Part shown: positions 56,380 to 64,000 of the stretch, piece after piece
Position numbering within the stretch: position 1 is the stretch's first letter
Layout of the letters: each line of letters starts with the position of its first letter
Source: Bacillus sp. 165
GTDB lineage: Bacteria; Bacillota; Bacilli; Bacillales; Bacillaceae_G
Length of the DNA stretch: 64,000 nucleotides
Assembly (NCBI RefSeq): GCF_017742235.1
Contig: NZ_JAGHKQ010000009.1
Span: 1-64,000, forward strand
Direction: 5' to 3'
Made by a program: the position numbers and the translations under genes
The notes under the pieces: model-generated
What the model saw: the letters and a program-made list of their open reading frames with translations, nothing else
Database searches by the model: none
Told to the model about the DNA's origin: nothing

Positions 56380-57666
56380 TCATAACTTGAGGAAGTTAAA
56401 TGTACGATTTTTACGAGATTCACTTATACTGAGTAATTGTATATATTGCTCTTCTTGATGAGGGGCTGCATCATATCTGTATTTCCAAAAGGATAACAAG
56501 CATTTATGAAACCGTTCCATATTTCTAATGTTATACGCTGCATAAGCTACATCGAGTAACGTAGTTATCCCTTCTGAAAAAAGACTCCTTTTACATTGAT
56601 ACAAAGCATATGCATAACGAAAATCTAAGTACATCTTTTCCTTTAGCCAAGGCTCCTTGCTTACAGCCATATCTTCAATTACATGCCGAAATTTATCTAG
56701 CAGCCGCGACGCATCGTCTAAACGATTTAAGTGCACATAAGCTTCCAAAACTCTTGGTAATCCAACATAAATATCGGCTCGCTCTTCTAACCATGTTAAA
56801 TACTCATCCACATATTCTAAATAACCGTAATCTAACAGCGTAACATAACGGTTTCCTATAGCCATATCAGCGAAAAAATCATCTACTTTTGCATATTGAT
56901 CGGTAAGAGCTAATACTTCTTCAATGGAAGCGCCAAGACGCGTTAGCGCAAATCCTTTATACATAATGGCTCGAGCATAGTACTCTCCTTCACCTGTCAT
57001 ACGTTCCAGTCTTTCTGCGTAATGCAGCACCTCAAGCCATTCCTCGCGTCGATAATACATAGCCATCACCCACATGACAGCCTCTTTCCTTATGTCTTCC
57101 GGAATATATGCCATGTGTTCTAACACTTGCACCAATGCATGCTCTGCTTTTTCAGTAAGTCTTACAATATAAAAGCGCCTGAAATAACTGATGGCTACCT
57201 GCTCAGAAAAACGATCCGGCATACTTTCAATAATAACCTCATATAACCGCAATGCTTCTCGTTCCTTCCCTTCTTGAAACAGCTGTTCAGCAACTGAAAA
57301 TATGTAGGTTAAATTTTTATTGCGTATTGTTTTCAATTTTTCCTCTAACATTATAGTTAACACTTCATCACATAGTTCTTTATACTTTTCAGCCGCACAT
57401 TTGTATAAAAACTGGCTGCCTCTCCGTTTATCCAAATGACCCTTCTCATTGAAGCACTCCTCTATATAACAGGAATACAACGCACCTTCCGCTAACCCAA
57501 GTGCATTCGTAATTGCATCCAAACAGCGTAAAGAAAGAGGGTGCTTATGATTGAAAATGCGGCTGATTTCACTAATATGGATACCTGAATGATTGGCTAA
57601 ATCCGTTTTACTCCATTGCTTCATTTCCATATAATGTTGAATCTCTTGAAATAAAGAGGCGTTCAT
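56380..57666 (-). CDS. XRE-type regulator with TPR array (RRNPP-like)
   Basis: 428 residues. Helix-turn-helix at about 15-60 (KTDLANHSGIHISEISRIFNHKHPLSLRCLDAITNAL in parts), then a helical-repeat region of TPR character from about 85 to the end (REALRLYEVIIESMPDRFSEQVAISYFRR, ARAIMYKGFALTRLGASIEEV). The layout is that of RRNPP peptide receptors such as PlcR, NprR and AimR. No Phr/PapR-like peptide gene was found on either side. GGGTG precedes the ATG. Confidence 0.8.
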   Translation of the reverse strand: MNASLFQEIQHYMEMKQWSKTDLANHSGIHISEISRIFNHKHPLSLRCLDAITNALGLAEGALYSCYIEECFNEKGHLDKRRGSQFLYKCAAEKYKELCDEVLTIMLEEKLKTIRNKNLTYIFSVAEQLFQEGKEREALRLYEVIIESMPDRFSEQVAISYFRRFYIVRLTEKAEHALVQVLEHMAYIPEDIRKEAVMWVMAMYYRREEWLEVLHYAERLERMTGEGEYYARAIMYKGFALTRLGASIEEVLALTDQYAKVDDFFADMAIGNRYVTLLDYGYLEYVDEYLTWLEERADIYVGLPRVLEAYVHLNRLDDASRLLDKFRHVIEDMAVSKEPWLKEKMYLDFRYAYALYQCKRSLFSEGITTLLDVAYAAYNIRNMERFHKCLLSFWKYRYDAAPHQEEQYIQLLSISESRKNRTFNFLKL

Positions 57667-57805
57667 TCAATTCACCCGCTTTCTAAGTATCAATAGGAAA
57701 TATAAAAGATATAAATATCATACATTATTTTCTGAATATTTTCACTTAATAAAAAATGAAGTTTTATACAGCCACCGCTCATATGCTCCCTTCCTAAAAA
57801 TAAAA

Positions 57806-57843
57806 AACACCGCTCTTATCTATCCAAAGATAAGAACGGTGTT
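57806..57843 (-). terminator. Strong terminator after the surface-protein remnant
   Basis: AACACCG-TCTTATCT stem (one mismatch) with an 8-nt loop, followed on the minus strand by TTTTTTATTTTT. Confidence 0.88.
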
Positions 57844-57897
57844 AATCACAAGAGCCAGCTGCAACTTACGAATATGTTCAAACGCATTTATTTACCT

Positions 57898-58332
57898 TTA
57901 CTCTCTAACTCCTTCTTGCAAGTTCAAATTCATATGATCAACTTGCTTTCCGCCAACCATAATTTTCCCTGATTGGATAGTAAACAGCTTATCAAACTGC
58001 ACTATGCTTCCATCAAATAAGCCTACGTTTATGACTTTATACTTACCATCTGGCAAACGGAATTTGAAGCTGCCATCAAAATCGATTCAACCCCAGTAAC
58101 CTTGCAGTTCATTCCCGTCTTTATCAAGAGAAACAATAGACACAGCCCCCTCTTGAACTACTTTCTTTCCATCATACACTACACCTGTTAACGTAATAGG
58201 TGCTACCGTTAGTTCTAATTTTTCTTTTTTCTTCCCATCAACGAATAGTTGACCAGATTTAATGCTGAAGAGCTTCAAGGATGAATCTGAAGTTCCATCA
58301 TATAAAGATATTTCCATTGCTTCATATTGCAT
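57898..58332 (-). pseudogene. Remnant of a repeat-containing surface protein, split by TGA
   Basis: One frame runs through both halves, interrupted by a single TGA at 58087-58089. It encodes two copies of a carboxypeptidase-regulatory-like beta repeat: YEAMEISLYDGTSDSSLKLF...IKSGQLFVDGK and YKVINVGLFDGSIVQFDKLF...IQSGKIMVGGK, with GVVYDGKKVVQEGAVSIVSL between them. Such repeats occur near the C terminus of large secreted proteases or adhesins. There is no signal peptide or own ribosome binding site; its ATG is three bases after the stop of the upstream acetyltransferase gene in the same frame. Confidence 0.75.
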
Positions 58333-58335
58333 TAG

Positions 58336-58860
58336 CTATTGTAATGCAATCCAAAACCGCTTCACAACATTCCCGTCTTCTTCCTCATAACTTCTATCTG
58401 GCACACCACCGTTGTTTATAATTGTTTTCTCAGATCCTATATTCGTCTCATCGCACACAACAAGAGCTCTTTTAATTCCTAATTCCTTAGCTTTTTCTAA
58501 TGCTAATGCAAGCAGCTTTGTTGCATAGCCTTTTTGCCTTTCTGAAGGACGTATTCCGTATCCGATATGACCACCGCAATTCAAAAGTTTCTCCGTTAAT
58601 GTATGGCGAATATTCACTACTCCGAGTACTCTTTTATCCTCATTTACAAGCCAGAAGGTAGAATCTGGCACCCATCCGCTTGGAAGATTTTCTCCTTTTT
58701 CAGAATCAAGCAAAGACTGAAGCATCCCTTGAAAATCGGAAGGGTCCTTACTAATGACCCATGGCACCATTGTTTCTCTGCTTTCTTTCCATTCCGTATA
58801 AAATGATAGATACTCGTCCTGTAATTCCATAATCGGTTTCGTTAAAAACACATGCCTCAT
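58336..58860 (-). CDS. GNAT family N-acetyltransferase (RimJ/RimL-like)
   Basis: 174 residues. GHIGYGIRPSERQKGYATKLLALALEKA at about 97-124 holds the acetyl-CoA loop; TNIGSEKTIINNGGVPDRSYEEEDG follows. Length and KRFWIAL end fit a small-molecule or protein N-acetyltransferase. The ATG at 58860 has AGGGG ten bases upstream. The decayed surface-protein fragment follows immediately. Confidence 0.9.
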   Translation of the reverse strand: MRHVFLTKPIMELQDEYLSFYTEWKESRETMVPWVISKDPSDFQGMLQSLLDSEKGENLPSGWVPDSTFWLVNEDKRVLGVVNIRHTLTEKLLNCGGHIGYGIRPSERQKGYATKLLALALEKAKELGIKRALVVCDETNIGSEKTIINNGGVPDRSYEEEDGNVVKRFWIALQ

Positions 58861-58937
58861 ACGTTTCATCCCCTAGCAATAAATTTTAACCATTCTATCA
58901 TGATATATGAAAGACGGAAAGACAGAGCTGAAACAGT

Positions 58938-58978
58938 AAAAAAGAAGCATAGTAGACCAACTCTACGCTTCTTTTTTA
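58938..58978 (-). terminator. Terminator of the HELRH-protein gene
   Basis: AAAAAAGAAGC with further pairing AGAGTTGG/loop and GCTTCTTTTTT; T-tract on the minus strand. Confidence 0.85.
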
Positions 58979-59409
58979 TAATATTGTTCCATTGTATTCT
59001 TTACAAAAAGCTGCGCATCCTTCTCAATCCAGCGCTCTTCGTAATTCAACCGGCGTTCCTTATAAAATACATCCCGTATCGTTTTCTCTTCAAACTGCAT
59101 ATCATGCCGTAGTTCATGCAGCAATGTTCCCAAAAGTACCTCATATTCCTCCCACTGAAACACAAAAATCAATCGTGCTCCCGGATGATATAATCCAGAA
59201 AGCGGATACAAAAATTCCTCTTCTTCTTCTCCCAAGACGGATAAAATAGCATTAGCATCACATGTATCACAAAATAATACACGTACCTCCCGTTCCATCA
59301 TTAGTGAAAAGATATCTTGTTGTAACTTATGGAGATCCCACGGAAATTCCTCATCCAGCACATACCAAAGACCTGCTTGCTGAAACACTCTTTGAAATGG
59401 GAATTGCAT
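58963..59409 (-). CDS. Putative zincin-like protein with HELRH motif (DUF3920-type)
   Basis: 148 residues. LLGTLLHELRHDMQFEEKTI holds HExxH (HELRH, about 109-113), preceded by a hydrophobic strand ARLIFVFQWEEYEVLL, and followed by NYEERWIEKDAQLFV, where the third zinc ligand may be the EEkD pair, as in ImmA/IrrE-like or SprT-like zincins. Acidic patch GEEEEEF. No signal peptide. I associate it with DUF3920 of the B. cereus group with moderate confidence. ATG at 59409 has GGGAG seven bases upstream. Confidence 0.72.
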   Translation of the reverse strand: MQFPFQRVFQQAGLWYVLDEEFPWDLHKLQQDIFSLMMEREVRVLFCDTCDANAILSVLGEEEEEFLYPLSGLYHPGARLIFVFQWEEYEVLLGTLLHELRHDMQFEEKTIRDVFYKERRLNYEERWIEKDAQLFVKNTMEQYYKKEA

Positions 59410-59535
59410 TTCCTTTCTCCCTTCCATATCTCTTTTATATAGGTGTATAGTACACTTAGATGTTTTAGTACTGTTATTTCACTTTTTGCAGGGAACTATA
59501 CTAGAAACAAGGTAAACACATACCTTCTTATTTCA

Positions 59536-60314
59536 TTATCTCTTGTATTTTATCGCATACACCTCGTGGCGACGGTCTTTCAGCTGACGTACTGTACCAG
59601 ACTGACGCTGTCTTCGTAAAATTTCGAGGTCCACATCACCTATAATGACCATTTCAATATTAGGATTACACTCTCCTACCATGCCGTCTCGTACAAATTC
59701 AAAATCAGACGGCGCAAAAATGGCAGATTGTGCATATTGAACATCCATATTTTCTACTTCCGGCAGGTTTCCTACCGTTCCTGCAATAACCGTATATATT
59801 TGATTTTCAACAGCACGCGCTTGTACACAATAACGTACGCGCAAATATCCTTGCCTATCTTCCGTACAGAATGGCGTAAAAATGACTTTCGCTCCCATAT
59901 CAGTTGCAATGCGGGCAAGTTCTGGGAACTCAATATCATAGCAAATTTGAATGGTAATTTTTCCGCAATCGGTATCAAATACTCGGACTCGATCACTTTG
60001 GGTAATCTCCCACCACTTACGCTCATTCGGTGTGATATGGATTTTATACTGCTTTCAATCGTTCGATTCCTTCTAAATAAATAAGCAATATTATAAATAT
60101 GCTCTCCCTCTTCTACAAAGTGAGAACCGCCGATGATGTTGACATCGTATCGAACAGCAAGCTCTGTAAACAGATTAATATACTCTGTCGTATATTCTGT
60201 AATACGCTGTACAGCCAAACTAGGGGACCTTTCTGATAAAAATGACATAAGCTGTGTTGTAAAAATCTCAGGAAACACAACAAAGTCAGCTTCAGCATCC
60301 GAAGTAAAATACAC
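59536..60314 (-). pseudogene. Frameshifted carbon-nitrogen hydrolase (nitrilase family)
   Basis: The front frame (60314 down to about 60053) encodes DFVVFPEIFTTQLMSFLSER and NIIGGSHFVEEGEHIYNIAY with the catalytic glutamate; the back frame (about 60052 to 59536) encodes [12 protein letters not shown], the catalytic cysteine in [11 protein letters not shown], and [20 protein letters not shown] to the end. A missing A in an AAAA run (now AAA at 60053-60055) explains the switch: GAAAAGCAG would keep frame. The N terminus is also abnormal: no ATG, and an in-frame TAA lies 10 codons before. Homologs usually carry an extra N-terminal GNAT domain, absent here. Confidence 0.82.
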
Positions 60315-60527
60315 AATAATTGAGGCCGATAATTTCTTTTATTCCTCTATCGATACAAAATAAGGTATCCAATCACCATTAAATCTGCAAGCAGATAGCT
60401 CCTTTCCCTATACTTCTTTATCTAAAAGAACGCTTCTTAAGAAATCTTAAGAATTGTATCAAGAATGTTTTAAGTTTTGTTTTATATACTCAAAATAACG
60501 AATCCTTCATAAAAAAGGAGAATAGCA

Positions 60528-61184
60528 ATGAAAAAACTCTGGCCGGTTATCCTTATGCTCGTGTGGATAATGATGTTTGGATTTGCCTATAAACTTGGTT
60601 TTACAAATATGAGTATAGAAGAGTTACAGCACCTCGTGAAAAGTGTACAATCGTATGCTTATATCGTTTTTATTTTATTATTTACAAGCCGTTTATTACT
60701 ATTTATTCCGAGTTCCGTTTTTATTGTAGCAGGGGGTATTATCTTTTCACCGCTGGAAAGTATTCCAATGGCATTTTGCAGTATGTTCCTTGCAGAAACC
60801 ATTATTTATATTATCGCCAGACACTTTGCAGACTCTCCAGTTCATCGTTATATTTCTAAAAAGTATCCACAAGTATATCTTGCTATGGAAAAAAATCAAT
60901 CGAAATATTTATTTCTGGTTGTCGCAAGCCCAATGGCACCTACAGACGCAGCCTGCTTTGTTGCAGCATCAATGAAGATGAAATATGGAAAATTTATTAT
61001 GACTGTATTAGCCGGCAATATTCCTATTATCTTACTGTATACATTCTTTGGAAAAACATTAATCCACTCACCAGCGTGGGGAATTGTGATGGGAGCCATC
61101 CTCATTTTCTTATGTATTGCAGTATCAATCAACAGAAAAAAACGGAATAAGCATCGTCTAGAGGCACAGGAGCATACCATTTAA
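60528..61184 (+). CDS. TVP38/TMEM64 (DedA-like) membrane protein
   Basis: 218 residues, five to six helices. LLFIPSSVFIVAGGIIFSPLESIPMAFCSMFLAETIIYIIARHFA is the VTT/DedA domain core and GNIPIILLYTFFGKTLI its end. Family members are lipid scramblase-like or undecaprenyl-phosphate carriers; the exact substrate is unknown. AAAAGGAG precedes the ATG. Confidence 0.9.
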   Translation: MKKLWPVILMLVWIMMFGFAYKLGFTNMSIEELQHLVKSVQSYAYIVFILLFTSRLLLFIPSSVFIVAGGIIFSPLESIPMAFCSMFLAETIIYIIARHFADSPVHRYISKKYPQVYLAMEKNQSKYLFLVVASPMAPTDAACFVAASMKMKYGKFIMTVLAGNIPIILLYTFFGKTLIHSPAWGIVMGAILIFLCIAVSINRKKRNKHRLEAQEHTI

Positions 61185-61612
61185 TCTCTCATTACTACAA
61201 AAAAACAGTTCACAAAACAGCCTGCTCTCTTTCTTTTAATGGGGACAGGCTGTTCCTCTAGAAAAAGGAGGATAAAAGCCCTGTTCATACGGAGGAAAAT
61301 AGGCTAAGGCAAACAACTCATTTTAGACACTTTTCCACTTTGATGTACTTATACTATTATTGATACCTTGTCCAACTCCAAACTGCTATTTATCCAGTAT
61401 TGCGAACTGACTGCCAACAGCAACGCTGTCCAGATACTAAAGCACAACTATACAACCAACTCTCTACAAAGCAGTCTAATCCCCCTAACACTATACCACC
61501 TCAATATAATCGAACAGGAAACAGCTATCGGTGTAATTGGACAAGTTTATCAGTATGTAAAACACATCACACGTAACATGCTTTACATTTATAAAAAGAA
61601 AGGATGGAAAAA
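61185..61612. other. Intergenic region before the PHA-synthase pair
   Basis: About 430 bp. A hairpin AACAGCCTG/CAGGCTGTT at 61216-61254 lies just behind the TVP38 gene but has a T-run only on the minus side. Two AGGAGG-like words at about 61268 and 61296 are not followed by usable starts. The rest must contain the promoter of the pair; none is convincing. Confidence 0.55.
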
Positions 61613-62083
61613 ATGTCCCACAATACTATAGATTTCTATAACACTTTAAAAAAACTGGGGTTCCAATTGGAGCAACAAGCCAATGAGCTGATTCACAATC
61701 AAGTAAATAAAGAAGAGATTTTTGAGTTCGTTACTGCCCAAGCTCAGTCTCACTCCAATACAATTAAGCAGCTGCATGAGCTTATAGAAATCTTATCAGT
61801 TCAATTTAATTTCCCTACAAAGACAGATGCAGCCAATATCGCAAAGCTCATTATCCAAGTAGAAGAAAAGCTCGATATGATGGAGGAACATATTTTATAT
61901 TTAATGGATTCTGTTGAAGAATTGAAACAACACCTGCCGAATGAAGAAATAACAAGATCTTTTCTACCATTAAAACCATCGCATAATAGGTTAAAAGAAA
62001 TTCAAAGCCAGCTGATAATGAACGTTTTCTCTCAAATAAACGCTCCTCTTCCCTCGACAAAGAATACTACGGAGGAACAATAA
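61613..62083 (+). CDS. Helical PHA-synthase partner protein (PhaR/PhaE-like)
   Basis: 156 residues, acidic, almost wholly helical with coiled-coil character (KTDAANIAKLIIQVEEKLDMMEEHILYLMDSVEELKQHL). Its stop overlaps the start of the PHA synthase, which is how PhaR or PhaE subunits are placed next to class IV or III PhaC. Sequence does not clearly match PhaR of B. megaterium, so it may be a divergent or separate partner type. ATG at 61613 has AAAGG nine bases upstream; the ATG three codons earlier abuts it. Confidence 0.65.
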   Translation: MSHNTIDFYNTLKKLGFQLEQQANELIHNQVNKEEIFEFVTAQAQSHSNTIKQLHELIEILSVQFNFPTKTDAANIAKLIIQVEEKLDMMEEHILYLMDSVEELKQHLPNEEITRSFLPLKPSHNRLKEIQSQLIMNVFSQINAPLPSTKNTTEEQ

Positions 62084-63156
62084 TGGAAAAACATGCCCCT
62101 TCATCAGAACTGGAGCAAGAGTACACACGCTGGAAGAATTTTTTTAATGCATTGACACCATTGGATCCGAGTATTAAAGAGGGCGTAACCCTCCGGCAAT
62201 GGATTTGGAAAAAGAACAAGGCAACAGTATGGTATTACCCCGCTGTGCAAAAAAAATATACTGTGCCCTTATTCCTCGTATATTCTCTTGTTAACCAGCC
62301 TTTTATTCTCGATTTAGAAAAAGGCTCCAGTATGATTGAAGCATTTGTTAATAGCGGATATGACGTATATTTACTAGACTTTGGCATTCCCGGCTATGAA
62401 GATAAAGATATTTCTATAGATAACTATATCTTCGATTATATCCAGCAGGCAGTCAAACGGGTGCTGCGCCATTCCAATGCTCAAGAAATTACAATAATCG
62501 GTTATTGTGTTGGCGGAACACTTGCAACCATATATACGGCCCTTGCTGAAGAGCCTATCAAAAACCTCATTCTTTCCGTTTCACCGATTGACGTTAGTGT
62601 CGTCCCTATTCTAGATAAGTGGGCTCAGGCACTCAGGGAAGGCAACATAGATTTCGAACCGATTATCGATGCTTATGGAATTATCCCAGCAAGCTTCATG
62701 AAATCAGGACTGCGGTTTGTTTCTTCACCAATTTATTTCACCCCTTATTTGTCACTTCTTAACCGTGCATATGATGAACAATACGTAGAAAGATGGCGCC
62801 GTTTTAAATACTGGGTTGATGGACATATTCCGTTTACTGGTGCGGCTATGAAGCAACTGCTAAATGATATCGGGAAAGACAATAAGCTTATAAAAAATGA
62901 AATGGTTATTCGTGATCAAATTGTTGATTTGGCTAATATACAAGCAAACCTACTCGTCCTTTGTGCAAACGGTGACCGATTAGTTCCAAAAGAGCTAAGC
63001 TCCTCACTAATAGATGCGGTTTCAAGTGAAGATAAGACGTATCACATCATTACAGGAGGCCATGCTATCAATGCAGCTAACGGTAATCTGCCTGATTATC
63101 TGAATGATTGGTTATCTTCACGATCAGGGCTTATTAATGACTTAAACGAAAAATAA
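62083..63156 (+). CDS. phaC: Class III/IV polyhydroxyalkanoate synthase PhaC-like
   Basis: 357 residues, alpha/beta hydrolase of the usual class III/IV length. PHA synthase lipase-like box with cysteine, IIGYCVGGTLATIYTAL (C at about 145), catalytic aspartate in LLVLCANGDRLVPKEL (about 302) and histidine in HIITGGHAINAANGN (about 330). FILDLEKGSSMIEAFVNSGYDVYLLDFGIPG is the conserved entry. It polymerises hydroxyacyl-CoA into storage polyester. The start shares one base with the partner gene stop. phaB and phaP are not adjacent. Confidence 0.88.
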   Translation: MEKHAPSSELEQEYTRWKNFFNALTPLDPSIKEGVTLRQWIWKKNKATVWYYPAVQKKYTVPLFLVYSLVNQPFILDLEKGSSMIEAFVNSGYDVYLLDFGIPGYEDKDISIDNYIFDYIQQAVKRVLRHSNAQEITIIGYCVGGTLATIYTALAEEPIKNLILSVSPIDVSVVPILDKWAQALREGNIDFEPIIDAYGIIPASFMKSGLRFVSSPIYFTPYLSLLNRAYDEQYVERWRRFKYWVDGHIPFTGAAMKQLLNDIGKDNKLIKNEMVIRDQIVDLANIQANLLVLCANGDRLVPKELSSSLIDAVSSEDKTYHIITGGHAINAANGNLPDYLNDWLSSRSGLINDLNEK

Positions 63157-63324
63157 ATGAAAGATAGGAGGTAGCCAAAATATATTTTCTGTATTACCAC
63201 GCATATACAAATCGTGTATATAAAAATACATCCCCCTGTATCGCTTCTTTAGGATTTGGGGGGATTGTTTATAGAGACTTTTTTGCATATATTAACGATC
63301 TTTAGTTAAGTTCCTTCAACCATT

Positions 63325-63361
63325 CCCCCCTCTTAATTCCCTTCATGAATTAAGAGGGGGG
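63325..63361. other. Perfect 15-bp hairpin at the tetR 3' end
   Basis: CCCCCCTCTTAATTC paired with GAATTAAGAGGGGGG around a 7-nt loop. It spans the last codons and stop of the TetR gene. No T-tract on either strand, so it is not a normal intrinsic terminator; it may insulate the two convergent transcripts or stabilise mRNA ends. Confidence 0.7.
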
Positions 63362-63969
63362 ATTTGCAAATATCCTAGCATCATTTCTTCGCTTTTCTTC
63401 AAGCTTTCTCTATATAGCCTATCTTCACCGACCACCGAATAATGAAGAGAGAGACCATCGATGCTTCCCCAAAAAAAGCTCGCCATTACATAGGAATCAA
63501 TGTGTTTATGAAACTCCCCATTCTCCTTACCCTCTTCAATAATATTTTGGATAGAATTAATATATTGCTCTTTATAGCGGTTTATCATGATATTTTTTAT
63601 ATTCTCATAGCGGGCTGAGTTAATCCAAAACTCCATATGCACCCGAATCATCGCCTGCCACTCTGAACTTGATTTTACTTCCTGATAGATGCGGAACCAT
63701 TCTTTCATTTTTCCAGTCGCCGTTTCAATCGTTTGAAACCGCTCTTTCATCACTAAAAAAGCAGCCTCCGTCCTCTCTTCCATCAGTGCAATATACAATT
63801 CCTCTTTGCTCTTAAAATAGTGATATATTAATCCTTTACTTGTCTTGGAATATGCTGCGATATCATCCATAGTTGTTGTGTGATACCCTTTTTCCGAAAA
63901 ACATTGCAAAGCGCTTTCTAAAATCAGTTTCCGTTTCTGTGCCTTATATTTCTCAGAAACCTTCGGCAT
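63343..63969 (-). CDS. TetR/AcrR family regulator
   Basis: 208 residues. Helix-turn-helix at about 12-58: QKRKLILESALQCFSEKGYH then TTTMDDIAAYSKTSKGLIYHYFKSKEELYIAL. The C-terminal ligand domain is of the TetR_C type with EWQAMIRVHMEFW. GGAG eight bases before the ATG. It is convergent with phaC; a role in PHA or fatty-acid metabolism is possible but unproven. Its own promoter lies beyond the right edge of the window. Confidence 0.9.
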   Translation of the reverse strand: MPKVSEKYKAQKRKLILESALQCFSEKGYHTTTMDDIAAYSKTSKGLIYHYFKSKEELYIALMEERTEAAFLVMKERFQTIETATGKMKEWFRIYQEVKSSSEWQAMIRVHMEFWINSARYENIKNIMINRYKEQYINSIQNIIEEGKENGEFHKHIDSYVMASFFWGSIDGLSLHYSVVGEDRLYRESLKKSEEMMLGYLQIPPLNS

Positions 63970-64000
63970 ACTAACATCTCCTTGATAGCTTTATCATTTT

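Noticed and set aside
56380-57666. AimR arbitrium receptor of a prophage
   Set aside because: No integrase, structural or lysis genes and no aimP-like frame nearby; only the general HTH-TPR layout agrees.
57667-57800. Signal-peptide gene for the XRE-TPR regulator (13-codon frame on the plus strand)
   Set aside because: No ribosome binding site, no signal peptide, too short for a Phr-type precursor.
58087-58089. TGA as selenocysteine or programmed read-through
   Set aside because: No SECIS-like hairpin follows and the gene lacks a start region, so simple decay is more likely.
61368-61631. 87-codon frame upstream of the PHA partner gene
   Set aside because: TTG start without ribosome binding site, unusual composition, and it overlaps the well-supported start at 61613 in another frame.

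Overview
The window looks like a chromosomal segment of an aerobic, endospore-forming, low-GC Bacillaceae species, near the Bacillus cereus group or a sister genus such as Ectobacillus. Reasons: strong AAGGAGG-type ribosome binding sites, sporulation genes (lytH, yunB, a ytvI-like gene, a cotS/yutH-type coat gene, yutC), a SufCDSUB operon, an S-box riboswitch, FadR and PerR boxes, and long gene-order agreement with the B. subtilis yutM-yunD, sufC-metQ and yusD-yusM blocks as I remember them. The species call is inference from protein families and synteny; no rRNA is present.

Layout. 1-180: array of perfect 20-bp tandem repeats running off the left edge, then a bidirectional terminator. 0.2-3.9 kb: MBL hydrolase and a TetR-controlled ABC-2 exporter with two matching operators around its promoter. 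4-19.2 kb: conserved yut/yun block (erpA-like, dapF, nucleoside transporter, yuzB, yutJ, yuzD, yutI, yutH, yutG, yutE, glpX, DUF3055, yutD, yutC, lipA, lytH, yunB, yunC, yunD), interrupted at 8.4-8.7 kb by a scar where a response-regulator head is joined to an ABC-ATPase tail. 19.5-24.7 kb: sufCDSUB. 25-27.8 kb: metNPQ behind an S-box. 28.2-37.7 kb: accessory block (flavin amine oxidase, a PadR/2-TM-repeat membrane locus, GH4 phosphoglucosidase with divergent RpiR, a 55-aa membrane peptide, HelD, an unrecognised gene, DUF1801). 37.7-48.1 kb: yusD, yusE, yusF, gcvH, yusI, fadE-fadA-fadN under a FadR box, yuzL, proline dehydrogenase, DUF2573 and MTH1187 genes. 48.3-64 kb: accessory half with an APH-like kinase, acetyltransferases, an MFS exporter, a YtvI-like protein, catalase with PerR and Fur-like boxes, an XRE-TPR regulator, two decayed genes, and a compact PHA-synthase pair next to a TetR gene.

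How genes work together. SufCDSUB, YutI (NifU-like) and the IscA/ErpA-like protein build and deliver Fe-S clusters, which LipA needs; LipA makes the lipoyl cofactor carried by GcvH. MetNPQ imports methionine under S-adenosylmethionine feedback. FadN/A/E carry out beta-oxidation under FadR. KatA removes peroxide. GlpX is the gluconeogenic fructose-bisphosphatase. Several TetR, PadR and RpiR regulators sit beside promoters carrying clear inverted repeats.

No tRNA, rRNA, CRISPR array, insertion sequence or prophage was recognised. The least explained items are the PadR/2-TM-repeat locus (29.75-31.25 kb), the PHA-synthase pair with an unrecognised helical partner (61.6-63.2 kb), the duplicated CAAACGTTTG palindromes (40.2-40.3 kb), and the microhomology-flanked gene fusion scar (8.6 kb).
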